This document shows positions 23,586-32,188 of a stretch of 49,240 nucleotides of DNA, one piece after another. Numbering within the stretch: position 1 is the stretch's first letter; each line of letters starts with the position of its first letter. Below the pieces are notes generated by a model, which did no database searches, was not told where the DNA came from, and was given only the letters and a program-made list of their open reading frames with translations. The DNA lies in NCBI GenBank assembly GCA_031292665.1, contig JARLGR010000204.1:1-49240 (forward strand), written 5' to 3'. Made by a program: the position numbers and the translations under genes. The stretch comes from Mycobacterium sp. GTDB taxonomy: Bacteria > Actinomycetota > Actinomycetes > Mycobacteriales > Mycobacteriaceae.

Positions 23586-25385
23586 TCACTCCCCGACGGG
23601 TGACTGAGTTGGCGTGTGCAGTCTGTCCAGGGTCTTGCCCTTACCCAGGTACATGTGGACACCGCAGGGCAGGCACGGGTCGAAGCTGCGCACGGTGCGC
23701 ATGACGTCGATGCCCTTGAAGTTCTCCCGGCCGTTCTCCTCGAAGATAGGCTGGCCCTGCACCGCGTCCTCGTAGGGGCCCGGCGTGCCGTAGCTGTCGC
23801 GCGGGTTGGCGTTCCACGGCGTGGGCGGGTACGGGTGATAGTTGGCGATCTTGCCGTCCCGGATCACCAGGTGGTGGCTCAGCACCCCGCGCACCGCCTC
23901 GGTGAAGCCGCAGCCGATGGCCTCGTCGGGCACCTCGAACTTCTCCCACGTCTTGGTACGCCCGGCGCGGATCTCCGCCAGCGCCTTCTCGGCGAAGTGC
24001 AGCGCGCACGCCGCCGCGTAGGCCTGGAAGTAGGTGCGCGCCCGGTCACGTTCGATCGTGTTGCTGCCGTACTCGGGGATCTTCCACTCGAACTCCACCG
24101 GACCCTTCAGCGCGGTCTTGGGGAGGTTGATCTTGACGCTGCTGCCGGTCGCCTTGACGTAGCCGATGTCGACCAGTCCGGCCAGTGCGGTCGACCACAA
24201 CCGGGCCAGCGGACCGCCGCCCGTGTCCAGCGCCAGGTGGTCCTTTCCGTCGAACCAGCGCGGCGACATCACCCAGCTGTACTTGCCGCCGTCGAGGTCC
24301 CGCTTCTGCGGATGCGGGTTAGTGTGCTGGTTCCAGGGGTGGCGGCGGTCCACCGAGTTGCCGAGCGGGTCGGTCTTGACGAACATCTCCTGGTCGGTCC
24401 AGTCGTCGTAATACGAGCTGCCCAGCAGGATTCGGATGCCGAGGTTGATGTCCACCAGCGAGTGGGTGACCAGCTTCCCGTCGACCACCACTCCGGGCGT
24501 GACGAACATGGCGTTGCCCCAGCGCTCCATGTCCTGATATGCGAAGTTGCACACGTCGGGGTCCTGGAAGGAGCCCCAGCAGCCGAGCAGGGTGCGGCGC
24601 AGCCCGACCTTCTCGTAGCCCGGCAAGGCTTCGTAGAAGAAGTCGAACAGGTCGTCGTGCATGGGCACGACCTTCTTCATGAACTCGACATAGCGCATGA
24701 GCCGGGTCATGTAGTCGGTCATCAGCTGGATGGTCGCTACCGTGCCGACCCCGCCGGGGTACAGCGTGGACGGGTGCACGTGGCGACCCTCCATGAGGCA
24801 GAACATTTCTCGCGTCCACCGGCTGACTACAAGCGCCTCGCGGTAGAACTCGCCGCTGAACGGGTTGAGCGAGCGCATGATGTCGGCGATGGTCCGGTAG
24901 CCGTGGGCGTCCGCACGCGGCGCCTGCGTGTTCTCGGCCTTGGCGAGAACGCTCGGGTTGGTCTCGGCGACCATCTTCTCGCAGAAGTCCACGCCGACCA
25001 GGTTCTCCTGGAAGATGTTGTGGTCGAACATGTATTCCGCGGCCTCACCGAGGTTGACGATCCACTCGCCCAGGTGCGGCGGTTTGACGCCGTATGCCAT
25101 GTTCTGCGCGTAGCACGAACATGTCGCGTGGTTGTCGCCGCAGATGCCGCAGATGCGGCTGGTGATGAAGTGCGCGTCGCGAGGGTCCTTGCCCTTCATG
25201 AAGATCGAGTAGCCGCGGAAGATCGACGAGGTGCTGTGGCACTCGACGACCTCCCGGTTCTCGAAGTCGATCTTGGTGTAGATGCCGAGGCTGCCCACGA
25301 TCCGGGTGATCGGGTCCCACGCCATGTCGACGAGCTGGCCGGGTTCCCGCTTGGCGGTGGTCGGTTCGGGGACGATAGTTGTCAT
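23586..25385 (-). CDS. hhyL: [NiFe]-hydrogenase large subunit, group 1h (actinobacterial type)
   Basis: Catalytic subunit carrying the NiFe centre that splits H2. It has 599 residues. The L1 motif RICGICGDNHATCS gives ligands Cys79 and Cys82; the L2 motif DPCLPCGVH gives Cys571 and Cys574, with His577 marking the protease cleavage site before a 22-residue tail. These motif variants are those of group 1h (formerly group 5) enzymes rather than group 2a Huc. In M. smegmatis the homologous Hyd2/Hhy oxidises H2 at atmospheric concentration and feeds the respiratory chain; the same role is inferred here. It follows hhyS by 83 nt; the ATG has GGAGAG upstream. Confidence 0.97.
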   Translation of the reverse strand: MTTIVPEPTTAKREPGQLVDMAWDPITRIVGSLGIYTKIDFENREVVECHSTSSIFRGYSIFMKGKDPRDAHFITSRICGICGDNHATCSCYAQNMAYGVKPPHLGEWIVNLGEAAEYMFDHNIFQENLVGVDFCEKMVAETNPSVLAKAENTQAPRADAHGYRTIADIMRSLNPFSGEFYREALVVSRWTREMFCLMEGRHVHPSTLYPGGVGTVATIQLMTDYMTRLMRYVEFMKKVVPMHDDLFDFFYEALPGYEKVGLRRTLLGCWGSFQDPDVCNFAYQDMERWGNAMFVTPGVVVDGKLVTHSLVDINLGIRILLGSSYYDDWTDQEMFVKTDPLGNSVDRRHPWNQHTNPHPQKRDLDGGKYSWVMSPRWFDGKDHLALDTGGGPLARLWSTALAGLVDIGYVKATGSSVKINLPKTALKGPVEFEWKIPEYGSNTIERDRARTYFQAYAAACALHFAEKALAEIRAGRTKTWEKFEVPDEAIGCGFTEAVRGVLSHHLVIRDGKIANYHPYPPTPWNANPRDSYGTPGPYEDAVQGQPIFEENGRENFKGIDVMRTVRSFDPCLPCGVHMYLGKGKTLDRLHTPTQSPVGE

Positions 25386-25468
25386 CGTTACTGCTCTCCG
25401 CCCGAAGGCTCCTGTCTGAGATGAGAAGATGTTGCGCGCGCTGACCCGGCGAGTGACCTACCAGGTAC

Positions 25469-26524
25469 TCACCAGGTTCTGCGCGCTCCGGTGGTGAGTT
25501 CGTTGCCGTTGTGGCGCCAGCGCGGCTCCTTGTCGAGGGTGCGCGCGGTGATGCCCCGCAGGTTGCGGATCACGGTCCCGTACAGGCCGACCGCGTTCGT
25601 CGAGACCTTGCCGCCGGGCGGCTCGTCCATGAAAGGCATGAACTTGTCCGGGAAGCCCGGCATCGTGCATCCGATGCAGATGCCGCCCACGTTCGGGCAC
25701 CCGCCGACACCGTTGATCCAGCCTCGCTTGGGCACGTTGCACTTGACGACCGGGCCCCAACAGCCAAGCTTGACAATGCATTTCGGCGACCCGTATTCGG
25801 TGGCAAAGTCACCCTGCTCGTAGTAGCCGGCGCGGTCACAACCTTCGTGCACGGTGCTGCCGAACAACCACTTGGGGCGCAGTGCGTCGTCGAGCGGGAT
25901 CATCGGCGCCTGGCCGGTCGCCATGTAGAGCAGGTAGGTCAGGGTCTCGGACAGGTTGTCCGGGTGGATCGGGCAGCCGGGGACGCACACGATCGGGATG
26001 CCGGCCTTGCTCTTCCAATCCCACCCGAGGTAGTCGGGCACACCCATGGCGCCGGTAGGGTTCCCGGGCATGGCGTGGATGCCGCCGTAGGTGGCGCAGG
26101 TCCCGACGGCGACGACCGCCGTGGCCTTCGGCGTCAACCGGTCGAGCCACTCGCTGGTGGTCATGGGCTGCCCGGTGGCCGGGTTGTTGCCGAACCCGCA
26201 CCAGTAGCCCTCGTCCTTGATCTTCTCATTGGGAATGGACCCCTCGACGACGAGCACGAAGGGCTCCAATTCACCGCGATCCGCTCTGAAGAACCACTCG
26301 AGGAAGTCATCCGCCCCCCCGTTGGGTCCGCATTCGAAGTCGATCAGGGGCCAGTGCACAGCGACCTTCGGTAGGCCCGGGAGCGCGCCGAGTGCGATCT
26401 CCTCGACGCTGGGCTGGGTGGCGGCAGTCAACGCCACCGAATCGCCGTCGCAGCTGAGGCCCGCATTGATCCATAGGAGGTGAATCAATGTTTCTTCTGC
26501 TTTGACCGCCGCTTCTGTTGGCAT
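25469..26524 (-). CDS. hhyS: [NiFe]-hydrogenase small subunit, group 1h
   Basis: Electron-transfer subunit with three Fe-S clusters, 351 residues. There is no Tat signal peptide, in contrast with many membrane-bound uptake hydrogenases. The proximal cluster motif reads LSCDGDS: Cys25 and Asp28 occupy the positions of the usual CxxC, followed by Cys in VGTCATYGG and Cys in VPGCPIHPDN. Medial and distal ligands are visible in HEGCDRAGYY, PKCIVKLGCWGP, GGCPNVGGICIGCTMPG. The Asp ligand is a known feature of the actinobacterial-type enzyme. Start ATG 26524 has GGAAAG upstream and a promoter about 85-110 nt upstream. Confidence 0.97.
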   Translation of the reverse strand: MPTEAAVKAEETLIHLLWINAGLSCDGDSVALTAATQPSVEEIALGALPGLPKVAVHWPLIDFECGPNGGADDFLEWFFRADRGELEPFVLVVEGSIPNEKIKDEGYWCGFGNNPATGQPMTTSEWLDRLTPKATAVVAVGTCATYGGIHAMPGNPTGAMGVPDYLGWDWKSKAGIPIVCVPGCPIHPDNLSETLTYLLYMATGQAPMIPLDDALRPKWLFGSTVHEGCDRAGYYEQGDFATEYGSPKCIVKLGCWGPVVKCNVPKRGWINGVGGCPNVGGICIGCTMPGFPDKFMPFMDEPPGGKVSTNAVGLYGTVIRNLRGITARTLDKEPRWRHNGNELTTGARRTW

Positions 26525-26607
26525 CTTGCAGCTTTCCGGAGCCGGGCTGAGAAGGCCCCTACGCCACCGGAGTCGACCGTCGGCCCACTTGCGCGGCGCT
26601 GTTTTTG

Positions 26608-26636
26608 GGTCTACTCCCGCCGTCGGGCGTTGTCAA
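26608..26636 (-). promoter_or_regulatory. SigA-type promoter for hhyS
   Basis: On the minus strand TTGACA (26631-26636) is followed after exactly 17 nt by TAGACC (26608-26613), close to the housekeeping consensus except for the final C of the -10 box. It predicts a transcription start near 26601 and a 5' leader of about 77 nt before hhyS. It lies in the 250-nt gap 26525-26774 after hypB, the largest non-coding gap of the island, so the structural genes can be transcribed separately from nicT-hypA-hypB. No inverted-repeat operator is convincing beside it. Confidence 0.65.
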
Positions 26637-26774
26637 CGGTTCCGCGGCACCCGTCAATTACCCAAGCGCTGCATAGCCCCGCTGTGTCGTTGCGGAATCA
26701 ACGTTTTCGGCAGCCGCCGTGGCGCGGGACGCCCCGTTGTCATGCAACTGATTCGCACTATCGTCGGTGCGATC

Positions 26775-27536
26775 CTAGGCTTCCGAGCTTTCGGCGAATC
26801 GTCTCAGCCAGCCGAACCAGGCGGCCATGCCCGCTCCGGTGCGCGCGCTGACCGGCAGGATCGCCGCCGTCGCGTTGACTTCGCGCACGTGCCGGATATA
26901 GGTATCGACGTCGACGTCGAGGTGGGGAACCAAGTCAATCTTGTTGAGCAACACAACATCTACCGAGCGGAACATCACCGGATACTTCAGCGGCTTGTCC
27001 TCGCCCTCGGTCACCGAGTAGACCATGGCCTTGGCGTGCTCGCCCACGTCGAACTCCGCCGGGCAGACGAGGTTGCCGACGTTCTCGATGATCACGAGGT
27101 CCAGAGCGGCAAGGTCGAGGCCCGGCAGTGCGCGGTTGACCATGGGCGCATCGAGGTGGCATTCGCCGCCAAACCCGTTGCTGGTGTTGAGCAGTGATAT
27201 CTGGGCGCCGCGCCCGGCGAGTTTGGCCGCATCAAGGTCGGTGGCGATGTCGCCCTCGATCACACCGATCGCGAATTCGCCGGCGAGTTCGTCCAGCGTT
27301 GCCTGCAAAATGGTCGTCTTGCCCGATCCCGGTGAGCTCATCAGGTTGAGGGTGCGGATCCCGTTGCTCTCGAACGCCGCCCGGTTCGCATCGGCGAGCA
27401 GGTCGTTCTCCGCGAAGATCGACTCGAGCACCTCGATACGCTGCGCGCCCGTACCGTAGTGACTGTGATCCCCATGGTCATGGTCATGGCTGTGCACGGT
27501 TCCGTCGTCGTGGCGATGAAACCTACCCATGGTCAA
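26775..27536 (-). CDS. hypB: Hydrogenase/urease nickel-insertion GTPase HypB
   Basis: GTPase that, with HypA, inserts nickel into the large subunit. It has 253 residues. The N-terminus carries a histidine-rich stretch (HDDGTVHSHDHDHGDHSHYG), a nickel-storage feature of many HypB proteins. The GTPase core shows the P-loop SSPGSGKTT, the metal/nucleotide region GDIATDLDA, the Cys-containing GGECHLDA and CPAEFDVGEH segments, and the specificity motif LNKIDLV. The start is ATG 27536, 38 nt after the hypA stop. Co-transcribed with hypA and probably nicT. Confidence 0.97.
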   Translation of the reverse strand: MTMGRFHRHDDGTVHSHDHDHGDHSHYGTGAQRIEVLESIFAENDLLADANRAAFESNGIRTLNLMSSPGSGKTTILQATLDELAGEFAIGVIEGDIATDLDAAKLAGRGAQISLLNTSNGFGGECHLDAPMVNRALPGLDLAALDLVIIENVGNLVCPAEFDVGEHAKAMVYSVTEGEDKPLKYPVMFRSVDVVLLNKIDLVPHLDVDVDTYIRHVREVNATAAILPVSARTGAGMAAWFGWLRRFAESSEA

Positions 27537-27541
27537 CTCGA

Positions 27542-27578
27542 TTCACAGCGAGGGCCTTTCACAGCGAGGGCCTTTCAC
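27542..27578. repeat. 16-bp tandem repeat at the hypA-hypB junction
   Basis: The 16-bp unit TTCACAGCGAGGGCCT occurs at 27542-27557 and again at 27558-27573, followed by a partial third copy TTCAC (27574-27578). The partial copy contains the hypA stop codon (complement of TCA at 27575-27577). The direct repeat makes up nearly the whole spacer between hypA and hypB and could expand or contract without touching either coding sequence. Confidence 0.9.
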
Positions 27579-27910
27579 GAGACGTCCAGGGACGTCACCA
27601 GAAACTCGTCGCCGCGGAGCACCTCGACGTCGGGGCTGTCGCACCGCGGACACCAGATCGACCAGGCCGACGTGATCTCCGATCGCCGGCCACACTGCCG
27701 ACACCTCACCTCGGCGGTGACGCACTCGAGCTCCAGCTCGGCGTCCGGCATGTTCTCCGAGTCCCGCACGAGCGTCCAACAGAACGACAGCGATTCGGGC
27801 ACCACCTGACGCAGCGCGCCGATCCGCACCCGCACCACATCAACGTGCCGCCCGTCGGCGTGCGTCTGCACTACTCCGGCGATGGCGGCGCACAGCGACA
27901 GCTCATGCAC
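27575..27910 (-). CDS. hypA: Nickel metallochaperone HypA
   Basis: Delivers nickel with HypB. It has 111 residues. The N-terminal MHE includes His2, the nickel ligand, and the zinc site is formed by CRQC and CPRC in the second half (RCRQCGRRSEI, IWCPRCDSPDV). The length is normal. It lies 88 nt after nicT on the same strand; the spacer contains a GC-rich hairpin that may attenuate read-through. Confidence 0.96.
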   Translation of the reverse strand: MHELSLCAAIAGVVQTHADGRHVDVVRVRIGALRQVVPESLSFCWTLVRDSENMPDAELELECVTAEVRCRQCGRRSEITSAWSIWCPRCDSPDVEVLRGDEFLVTSLDVS

Positions 27911-27932
27911 CGCCGGTCACCGGCGTCCACTG

Positions 27933-27953
27933 GGGGCCCGACGAGCGGGCCCC
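27933..27953. terminator. GC-rich hairpin between nicT and hypA
   Basis: GGGGCCCG (27933-27940) and CGGGCCCC (27946-27953) form a perfect 8-bp stem with a 5-nt loop. No U-tract follows, as is common for mycobacterial hairpins. A second perfect palindrome, GCTCATGAGC (27965-27974), lies next to it. It may partly terminate nicT transcripts or stabilise a processed end. Confidence 0.45.
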
Positions 27954-27998
27954 GACGATGGGGAGCTCATGAGCACTTTCTACACCCGGACACTCCGA

Positions 27999-29123
27999 TC
28001 AGGTCGCGGATTCGGGGCCGAGGGAGGAGGCCCACTTCTCTTCGAAGCGGCCGTACCGCCAGACCAGCAGGGCCACGGCCCAGGTGATGACGAACAGCCC
28101 GACGATGGCGTAGCCGATCGCGTTGAGGTTCAGCGCGCCGACCCATTCCCAGAACGCGCCCCGCCAGCCCAATTGGTCGGCCAGCAGGCCGAGCAGTTCG
28201 ACGGTGCCGATCAGGAGGGCGACGATGACCGACAGCGCGGTGATGGTGATGTTGTAGTAGACCTTGCGCACCGGGTTGGAAAAGGCCCAGCCGTAGGCGA
28301 AATTCATGAACGAGCCGTCGATGGTGTCCAGCAGGCACATGCCGGCGGTGAACAGGATCGGCAGGCACACGATGGCATACCAGGGCAGTCCGGCGGCCGC
28401 ACTGGTGCCTGCCAGCACCAGCAGGGCCACCTCGGTCGCGGTGTCGAATCCCAGCCCGAACAACAACCCGACGGGGTAAGAGTGCCAGGACTTGGTGATC
28501 GATTTGGTCAAGCGGCCGAGGAACCGGTTGATCAGTCCCCGATTGGCAAGCTGCCTCTCCAGCTTTGACTCGTCGTACTCACCGCGTCGCAGCCGGGCGA
28601 ACACCCGCAGGATGCTGACCAGGATGACGACATTGAGGAAGGCGATCAGGTACAGGAAGAAACCCGAGACGCTGGTGCCGATCAGTCCGGTGTAGTGGTG
28701 CAGGGTCGAGGAGTCGTCTTTGACCGGCCCGACGATTGTCTTGACTCCGCCCGCCAGCAGGACCGCGAGCGCGAAGACCACCGTGGAGTGGCCAAGGGAG
28801 AAGAAGAATCCGACGGCCAGCGGGCGCTGCCCGTCGTTCATCAGCTTTCGGGTGGTGTTGTCGATGGCGGCGATGTGGTCGGCATCGAACGCGTGGCGCA
28901 TGCCCAGGGTGTAGGCCGTCAGCCCGATCCCGACGCCGAAGGCCCTGCCGCCCACGCTGAATTGGGCGGGTTCCACGAGCAGCACCAGGGTGAGCCAGCC
29001 GACCACATGCAACGCGACGATCACCACCAGCATTGCTCCCAGCCGCCACCACTCCGCCGGAGACAAGGCGCTGGAGATCTTGGTCGTCCATGTCGGCCGC
29101 CGGTCGAGTTCGGTGCTGGCCAC
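27999..29123 (-). CDS. nicT: Nickel/cobalt permease NicT (NiCoT family)
   Basis: High-affinity Ni2+/Co2+ uptake across the cytoplasmic membrane. GTG at 29123, with GGAAGG 6 nt upstream, gives 374 residues; the longer open frame reads through the promoter and operator and is rejected. The NiCoT signature RHAFDADHI is intact in the second membrane helix, and LGFDTATE and LLDTIDGSFM are the other family signatures. About eight hydrophobic helices are visible. It supplies nickel to the HypA/HypB/hydrogenase system encoded just downstream; the operator upstream predicts repression when nickel is abundant. In M. tuberculosis nicT (Rv2856) lies at the corresponding location without the hydrogenase genes. 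Confidence 0.96.
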   Translation of the reverse strand: MASTELDRRPTWTTKISSALSPAEWWRLGAMLVVIVALHVVGWLTLVLLVEPAQFSVGGRAFGVGIGLTAYTLGMRHAFDADHIAAIDNTTRKLMNDGQRPLAVGFFFSLGHSTVVFALAVLLAGGVKTIVGPVKDDSSTLHHYTGLIGTSVSGFFLYLIAFLNVVILVSILRVFARLRRGEYDESKLERQLANRGLINRFLGRLTKSITKSWHSYPVGLLFGLGFDTATEVALLVLAGTSAAAGLPWYAIVCLPILFTAGMCLLDTIDGSFMNFAYGWAFSNPVRKVYYNITITALSVIVALLIGTVELLGLLADQLGWRGAFWEWVGALNLNAIGYAIVGLFVITWAVALLVWRYGRFEEKWASSLGPESAT

Positions 29124-29163
29124 TGGGGTCCTTCCGGCAATCTGGCAAAGAACAACCCGCCCG

Positions 29164-29203
29164 ACTGTAAGCGGCGCGCTGAGCGTGATGCAAGTGGATT
29201 GCA
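29164..29203 (-). promoter_or_regulatory. nicT promoter overlapped by a Nur-type operator
   Basis: Reading the minus strand, TTGCAT (29188-29193) and TACAGT (29164-29169) are spaced 18 nt apart as -35 and -10 elements, predicting a start near 29157. A perfect dyad TGCAA-N5-TTGCA (29189-29203) covers the -35 element. This agrees with the Streptomyces Nur box (TTGCAA-N5-TTGCAA type). The divergent Fur-family gene begins 60 nt beyond. Nickel-dependent repression of nicT, and perhaps of the regulator, follows as an inference. Confidence 0.7.
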
Positions 29204-29262
29204 GGAATCCCCGAGTTCGCCGAAAACTGGCGATCCCGGTTGCTGAGGGCGACACTGAACGG

Positions 29263-29763
29263 GTGACGCCCAAGCCGTCGGTGCTGGACCCCGCCGTCAC
29301 CGCGCGAATCGGTGATTTCCTGCGCGCCCGCGGGCTGCGGCGGATGGCGTCCCGGATCCAGGTGCTGGCGGTGCTCGAGCCGGTCAACGGGCACCTCCCG
29401 GTCGCGGAGATCCACCAGCGGGTGCGTGCCTGCCTGCCGCCCGGCGCCCAGCCGCCCGACGTGGCGACCATCTACCGCACGGTCACCACCCTGGCTGACC
29501 AGGGGGTGCTGCACGCGCTGACCCTCGACGGTGGGGTCACGACCTACGGGCTGGCCACCGCCCCGCATCACCACGCGGTCTGCACGCAGTGCGGCTCGAT
29601 CATCGAGGTGCCCGCGCGTCAGCTCAGCTCGGCGCTCGAGCACGCCATGGCGGGCAGTTCCTTCGCGCTGTCGGACGCGGCGGGCCTGACGCTGCACGGC
29701 CTGTGCCCACAGTGCCAGCGTGGCCAGCGTGAGCCACGCCCGCTGAAACGTTCAGGGCGCTGA
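29263..29763 (+). CDS. Fur-family metal-responsive regulator, probably nickel-sensing Nur
   Basis: DNA-binding repressor of 166 residues from GTG 29263. An in-frame ATG at 29188 would add 25 residues but overlaps the operator and promoter region, so 29263 is preferred. The winged-helix domain (LRARGLRRMASRIQVLAVL, PDVATIYRTVTTLADQGVL) is followed by the dimerisation/metal domain with HHHAVCTQC and C-terminal CPQC. The latter two CxxC pairs form the structural zinc site; the HHH cluster is a plausible regulatory metal site. Divergence from nicT and a Nur-like box in the shared intergenic region point to nickel rather than iron or zinc. Confidence 0.87.
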   Translation: MTPKPSVLDPAVTARIGDFLRARGLRRMASRIQVLAVLEPVNGHLPVAEIHQRVRACLPPGAQPPDVATIYRTVTTLADQGVLHALTLDGGVTTYGLATAPHHHAVCTQCGSIIEVPARQLSSALEHAMAGSSFALSDAAGLTLHGLCPQCQRGQREPRPLKRSGR

Positions 29764-29765
29764 CG

Positions 29766-31145
29766 TCAGCGCAATCCCAGCAGCGCGTTCTCGACCACCT
29801 CGGGCAGCGCCGGATGGATCCAGTACTGGCCGCGGGCCATCTGCCGGGCGGTCAGGCCGAAGCTCATCGCCTGGATCAGCGGCTGGATGATCGACGACGC
29901 CTGGTGGCCCATGATGTGGGCGCCCAGCAGGCGTCCGCTGTTGCGCTCGGCGATGAGCTTGACGATTCCGGTGGTGTCCTCCATCGCCCAGCCATAGGCG
30001 ACGTCGCCGTAGTCCTGAATCGCGACCGAGATGTCGAGCCTCTGTGCGCGGGCCTGGTTTTCGGTCAATCCCACGCCGGCCAGCTGGGGATCGGTGAACA
30101 CCGCCGAGGGTACGAAGCGGTGGTCGGTCATGGTCATCGAGTCGGTGTCGTCCCAGTCGCACAGGAGGTTGTGTTGGACGACGCGGGCCTCGTGGTTGGC
30201 GACGTGCTTGAGCTGGTAGGGTGAGGAGACATCGCCCAGTGCGAACACCCCACGCGCGGAGGTTCGCTGGTATTCGTCGACCACGACTCGGCCGATTTCG
30301 ACGTCGACGCCCGCCTGCCCGGCGTCGAGCAGATCGGCGTTGGGCAGCCTGCCGGTCGCCACCAGCAGCAGGTCGGCGTCCAGCGTGCTCCCGTCGTCGA
30401 GCTCAAGCGCGACGCCAGAGCCGCGGTTGAAACCCCGCGCCACGTTGCGGTGGGTGCGCAGTTCCCATTTGGTGGCCGCGATGCGGGTGAACCGTTCACA
30501 GATGGTGTCGTCGCAGTGCCGCAGCAGGCAGCTGCCCCTGATCACGAGCGTGACCCGCACGCCGAGCGCCGAGAAGACATGCGCGAATTCGGCTGCCACG
30601 AAGCCACTTCCGACGATCGCGATGTGCTCGGGCAATTCGGCGATCCGCATGATGGTGTCGCTGGTGTGATACGCGACGTCGGACGCCAGGATCGCCGACG
30701 GAATCGTCGGGCGCGACCCCGCCGCGATCACCACCTGATCGGCGGTGAATTCGTCACCGGTGTCGGTGCGCAACAGGTAGCGCCCGTCGGACCCGACGGG
30801 CCCGAACCGGGTGTGCCGGTCGTAGACGTCGACGTTGGGCGCCGAGCGCCGATAGCCTTCGCCGCTGAGCGCAATCGGGTCGATGCGCCCGAAGACCCGG
30901 GAAACGATGTCGTCCCAGCGGACCCGGTCGATGTGCGCGTCGACGCCGAACCGCGCGGCATCGCGGATCGTGGTGGCGACCTCGGCGGCGTAGACGAACA
31001 TCTTCGTGGGGATGCAGCCCACGTTGAGGCAGGTGCCACCGAAGGTGCCCTGCTCGCAGAGCGCCGTCCGCTTGCCGGCATAGCGGTCGTCGAGAATGCT
31101 GTTACCCGAACCGGTTCCGATGATCGCGAGGTCGTAGGTCTCCAT
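29766..31145 (-). CDS. mtr: Mycothione reductase
   Basis: FAD-dependent NADPH reductase that recycles mycothione to mycothiol, the main low-molecular-weight thiol of actinobacteria. It has 459 residues. FAD-binding GTGSGN is near residue 11, the redox-active disulfide [13 protein letters not shown] near 36, the NAD(P)-binding [10 protein letters not shown] near 180, FALGDVS for FAD, and the C-terminal dimer-interface active-site His-Pro in YWIHPALPE. The start is ATG 31145, 8 nt after the stop of the upstream hydrolase, so the two form an operon. Its stop faces the Fur-family gene with a 2-nt gap. Confidence 0.96.
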   Translation of the reverse strand: METYDLAIIGTGSGNSILDDRYAGKRTALCEQGTFGGTCLNVGCIPTKMFVYAAEVATTIRDAARFGVDAHIDRVRWDDIVSRVFGRIDPIALSGEGYRRSAPNVDVYDRHTRFGPVGSDGRYLLRTDTGDEFTADQVVIAAGSRPTIPSAILASDVAYHTSDTIMRIAELPEHIAIVGSGFVAAEFAHVFSALGVRVTLVIRGSCLLRHCDDTICERFTRIAATKWELRTHRNVARGFNRGSGVALELDDGSTLDADLLLVATGRLPNADLLDAGQAGVDVEIGRVVVDEYQRTSARGVFALGDVSSPYQLKHVANHEARVVQHNLLCDWDDTDSMTMTDHRFVPSAVFTDPQLAGVGLTENQARAQRLDISVAIQDYGDVAYGWAMEDTTGIVKLIAERNSGRLLGAHIMGHQASSIIQPLIQAMSFGLTARQMARGQYWIHPALPEVVENALLGLR

Positions 31146-31153
31146 TCCCGCCG

Positions 31154-32182
31154 TCAGCCCCTTTCCGAGGACGCCGGAGCGCCGGTGTTATCGAGGTAGT
31201 GATCCAGCCACAGGTCCAGTTGGCGGTAGGCCGCTCGGCGCTGCTGCGGAAGCGACAAGAACACGTCGTGTTTCGCGTCGGCCACCGGAACGACGGTGGT
31301 GCGGCTCCCGATGCAGCCGGCCCACTTGGCGATCAGGGTGACGTCGAGAACCGCGTCGCCGCGGTGCATCGCCGCCGGGTCCCCGCCTTCTCGCACGCTG
31401 CGGTCCGACCGCAGGATCAGGCTCGGCACACCGACGTCGAGCCCGCGATGCAGCCGGGCCTGGCCGCGGCGCACGGCGTGCAGCCAGCCCAACGTGATCG
31501 GGAAGCCGCCCACGGGTTTCCACTGCAGGTTGTAGTCGAACTCGCCGTCGAAGTCGCGGTGCAGGGTGGTGCCGTAACCGCCCGGGGCGGGCGAACGGAC
31601 CACGCCCGTGGATCGCAGCCGCGACAGGCCGGCGATCATCGCCGAGGTTAGGGACAGGCGCAGCACGGCCGGGCCGTGCAGGTCCAGGAACGGGCTGTTG
31701 AGCACCAGGCCGCGCACCAGGCCGCCGATGCCGGCGTCCCCCGACGCGCCGCTGCGGTGCAACCGGTCCAGCCACAGCGACACGATGAGCCCCCCGGCGG
31801 AGTGGCCGTACACCAAAACCCGGGCCGGGCGGGTCTGCTCGGCGATGGCCGCGCATGCACGTTGGAGTTCGGCGTCGTAGTGGGCGAGGTCGGTGATGAA
31901 GTGGGGGGTTTGGCCCTCGCGGCGGGACCGGCCGCACTTTTGCAGGTCCAGGGCATAGAAGGCGAATCCCCGGCTGGCGAAGTGGTCGGCCAGCGCGGTG
32001 TGGAAGAAGTAGTCGGTGTAGCCGTGGACCGCCAGGACGGCGTGGTCGGCGGCTGAGTTCCCCGCGGGCTCACCGCGCCGTATCAGGGTGGCGACGATGT
32101 CGCCCTCGCCGGCGGGATCGGGCCCGAGCGGGATCGTGCGCTGCCAGTAGCCGGGCAGGACGTCGGGCATCCAGCCAGTCAC
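31154..32182 (-). CDS. Alpha/beta hydrolase, lysophospholipase-like (Rv2854-like)
   Basis: Predicted serine esterase or lipase of 342 residues. The nucleophile elbow is GHSAG in [14 protein letters not shown]; oxyanion HGYTDYFF lies near residue 70, and DAKHDVFLS near the C-terminus supplies the probable catalytic His. No signal peptide is visible. The GTG start is consistent with a leaderless -10 element upstream. It is co-transcribed with mtr. The natural substrate is unknown. Confidence 0.88.
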   Translation of the reverse strand: MTGWMPDVLPGYWQRTIPLGPDPAGEGDIVATLIRRGEPAGNSAADHAVLAVHGYTDYFFHTALADHFASRGFAFYALDLQKCGRSRREGQTPHFITDLAHYDAELQRACAAIAEQTRPARVLVYGHSAGGLIVSLWLDRLHRSGASGDAGIGGLVRGLVLNSPFLDLHGPAVLRLSLTSAMIAGLSRLRSTGVVRSPAPGGYGTTLHRDFDGEFDYNLQWKPVGGFPITLGWLHAVRRGQARLHRGLDVGVPSLILRSDRSVREGGDPAAMHRGDAVLDVTLIAKWAGCIGSRTTVVPVADAKHDVFLSLPQQRRAAYRQLDLWLDHYLDNTGAPASSERG

Positions 32183-32188
32183 GAGGCC

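Noticed and set aside
23586..26524. Hydrogenase assigned to group 2a (Huc type)
   Set aside because: L1 RICGICGDNHATCS, L2 DPCLPCGVH and the Asp-containing small-subunit motif fit group 1h instead.
26480..27197. Plus-strand open frames across the hhyS-hypB gap
   Set aside because: Their translations are low-complexity, overlap hypB antisense, and the gap holds a promoter on the other strand.
29188..29262. ATG 29188 as start of the Fur/Nur-family regulator
   Set aside because: The codon lies inside the Nur-like box and on the nicT -35 element; the 25 extra residues do not resemble the family N-terminus.
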